5,764 nt of DNA from Burkholderiales bacterium (GTDB taxonomy: Bacteria > Pseudomonadota > Gammaproteobacteria > Burkholderiales > Usitatibacteraceae). Under the pieces are notes generated by a model. It did not search any database. It was not told where the DNA came from and was given only the letters and a program-made list of their open reading frames with translations. The translations under genes were made by a program, and so were the position numbers. The stretch spans positions 1 through 5,764 of the forward strand of contig JAJAYN010000444.1 of assembly GCA_026786225.1 (NCBI GenBank), read 5' to 3'. Below, piece after piece: positions 5,600 to 5,764 of this stretch (position 1 is the first letter of the stretch; each line of letters opens with the position of its first letter).

Positions 5600-5630
5600 C
5601 CACTAAATAGTGGAAACGCTTGCAGCGTTT
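5600..5630. repeat. Two abutting palindromes, candidate operator
   Basis: CCACTA (5600-5605), two bases, TAGTGG (5608-5613) is a perfect inverted repeat; directly after it AAACGCT (5614-5620), three bases, AGCGTTT (5624-5630) is a second. They lie 46-76 bases before the start of the MazE/AbrB-like gene. Antitoxins of that class bind palindromes in their own promoter region, so these are candidate operators. The second could also form a short hairpin in RNA. No strong -35/-10 pair was found next to them. Confidence 0.5.
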
Positions 5631-5675
5631 ACCTGAGGGAGCGTATTTCTGTATATCCATAGGCAGAGCAAAAGT

Positions 5676-5764
5676 ATGTCTTCCCGAACCATTTCCAATT
5701 GGGATTCAAGCCTCGCCCTCCAGCTTCCTGCTGCTTTTGCGAGGCAGATGCACCTTGAGGAAGG
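5676..5764 (+). CDS. MazE/AbrB-type antitoxin-like protein (5' part, runs off window)
   Basis: Only the first 29 codons are present. The reading ISNWDSSLALQLPAAFARQM (6-25) followed by HLEEG matches the swapped-hairpin AbrB/MazE DNA-binding domain, where the family pattern is roughly I-x-x-W-G-N-S-L-x-x-x-I-P-x-x-x-x-x-x-x-x-L-x-x-G. The usual Gly-Asn after Trp is replaced by Asp-Ser, and Ile by Leu before Pro; both are conservative enough to keep the fold. In such modules the antitoxin autorepresses its operon and neutralises a toxin encoded just downstream, typically a MazF/PemK RNase, but no toxin is visible here. A GAG (5666-5668) seven bases before the ATG is a weak ribosome site. A stand-alone AbrB-like regulator is the alternative. 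Confidence 0.68.
   Translation, partial: MSSRTISNWDSSLALQLPAAFARQMHLEE

Noticed and set aside
1..5764. Mobile element, CRISPR array or phage attachment site
   Set aside because: No transposase or integrase fragment, no regularly spaced repeats, no terminal inverted repeats with target duplications and no tRNA were found on either strand.

Overview
The window looks like chromosomal DNA of a GC-rich betaproteobacterium. The grounds are the MetX type of homoserine acyltransferase, the betaproteobacterial style of the Upp protein, a Slam-like outer-membrane protein paired with a FecR-domain protein, and a DUF6429-like small protein. I cannot name a genus. I see no rRNA, tRNA, CRISPR array, insertion sequence or integrase.

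Layout. Positions 1-4947 are read almost entirely from the minus strand, as three transcription blocks; the right end is read from the plus strand. From right to left on the minus strand: (1) a two-gene operon, a Slam-like TPR/beta-barrel outer-membrane protein (3607-4947) followed 8 bases later by a secreted FecR-domain protein whose C-terminus looks like a TbpB-type barrel (1964-3598); (2) a two-gene pyrimidine operon, uracil phosphoribosyltransferase upp (1148-1789) overlapping a RutR-like TetR regulator (475-1179); (3) the first 72 codons of metX (1-218), preceded by a 148-base leader with its own promoter, a SAM-II-like riboswitch candidate and an intrinsic terminator. On the plus strand lie a small DUF6429-like gene (5263-5496) and the first 29 codons of a MazE/AbrB-type antitoxin-like protein (5676-5764), with two abutting palindromes between them.

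How the parts fit. The metX leader reads as a methionine-pathway off-switch: SAM would fold the aptamer at the very 5' end of the transcript and let the terminator 22 bases before the start codon form. The upp/RutR-like pair couples uracil salvage to a probable uracil-responsive repressor. The Slam-like/FecR pair resembles a type XI (Slam) secretion module, an outer-membrane translocon plus a cargo with a C-terminal TbpB-like barrel, but the cargo carries a FecR domain and no lipobox.

The most interesting items are the SAM-II-like leader, which departs from the canonical fold by an extra hairpin, and the FecR/TbpB-like cargo beside its Slam-like partner. All functional statements come from reading the sequence and remembering family features; no search was run.
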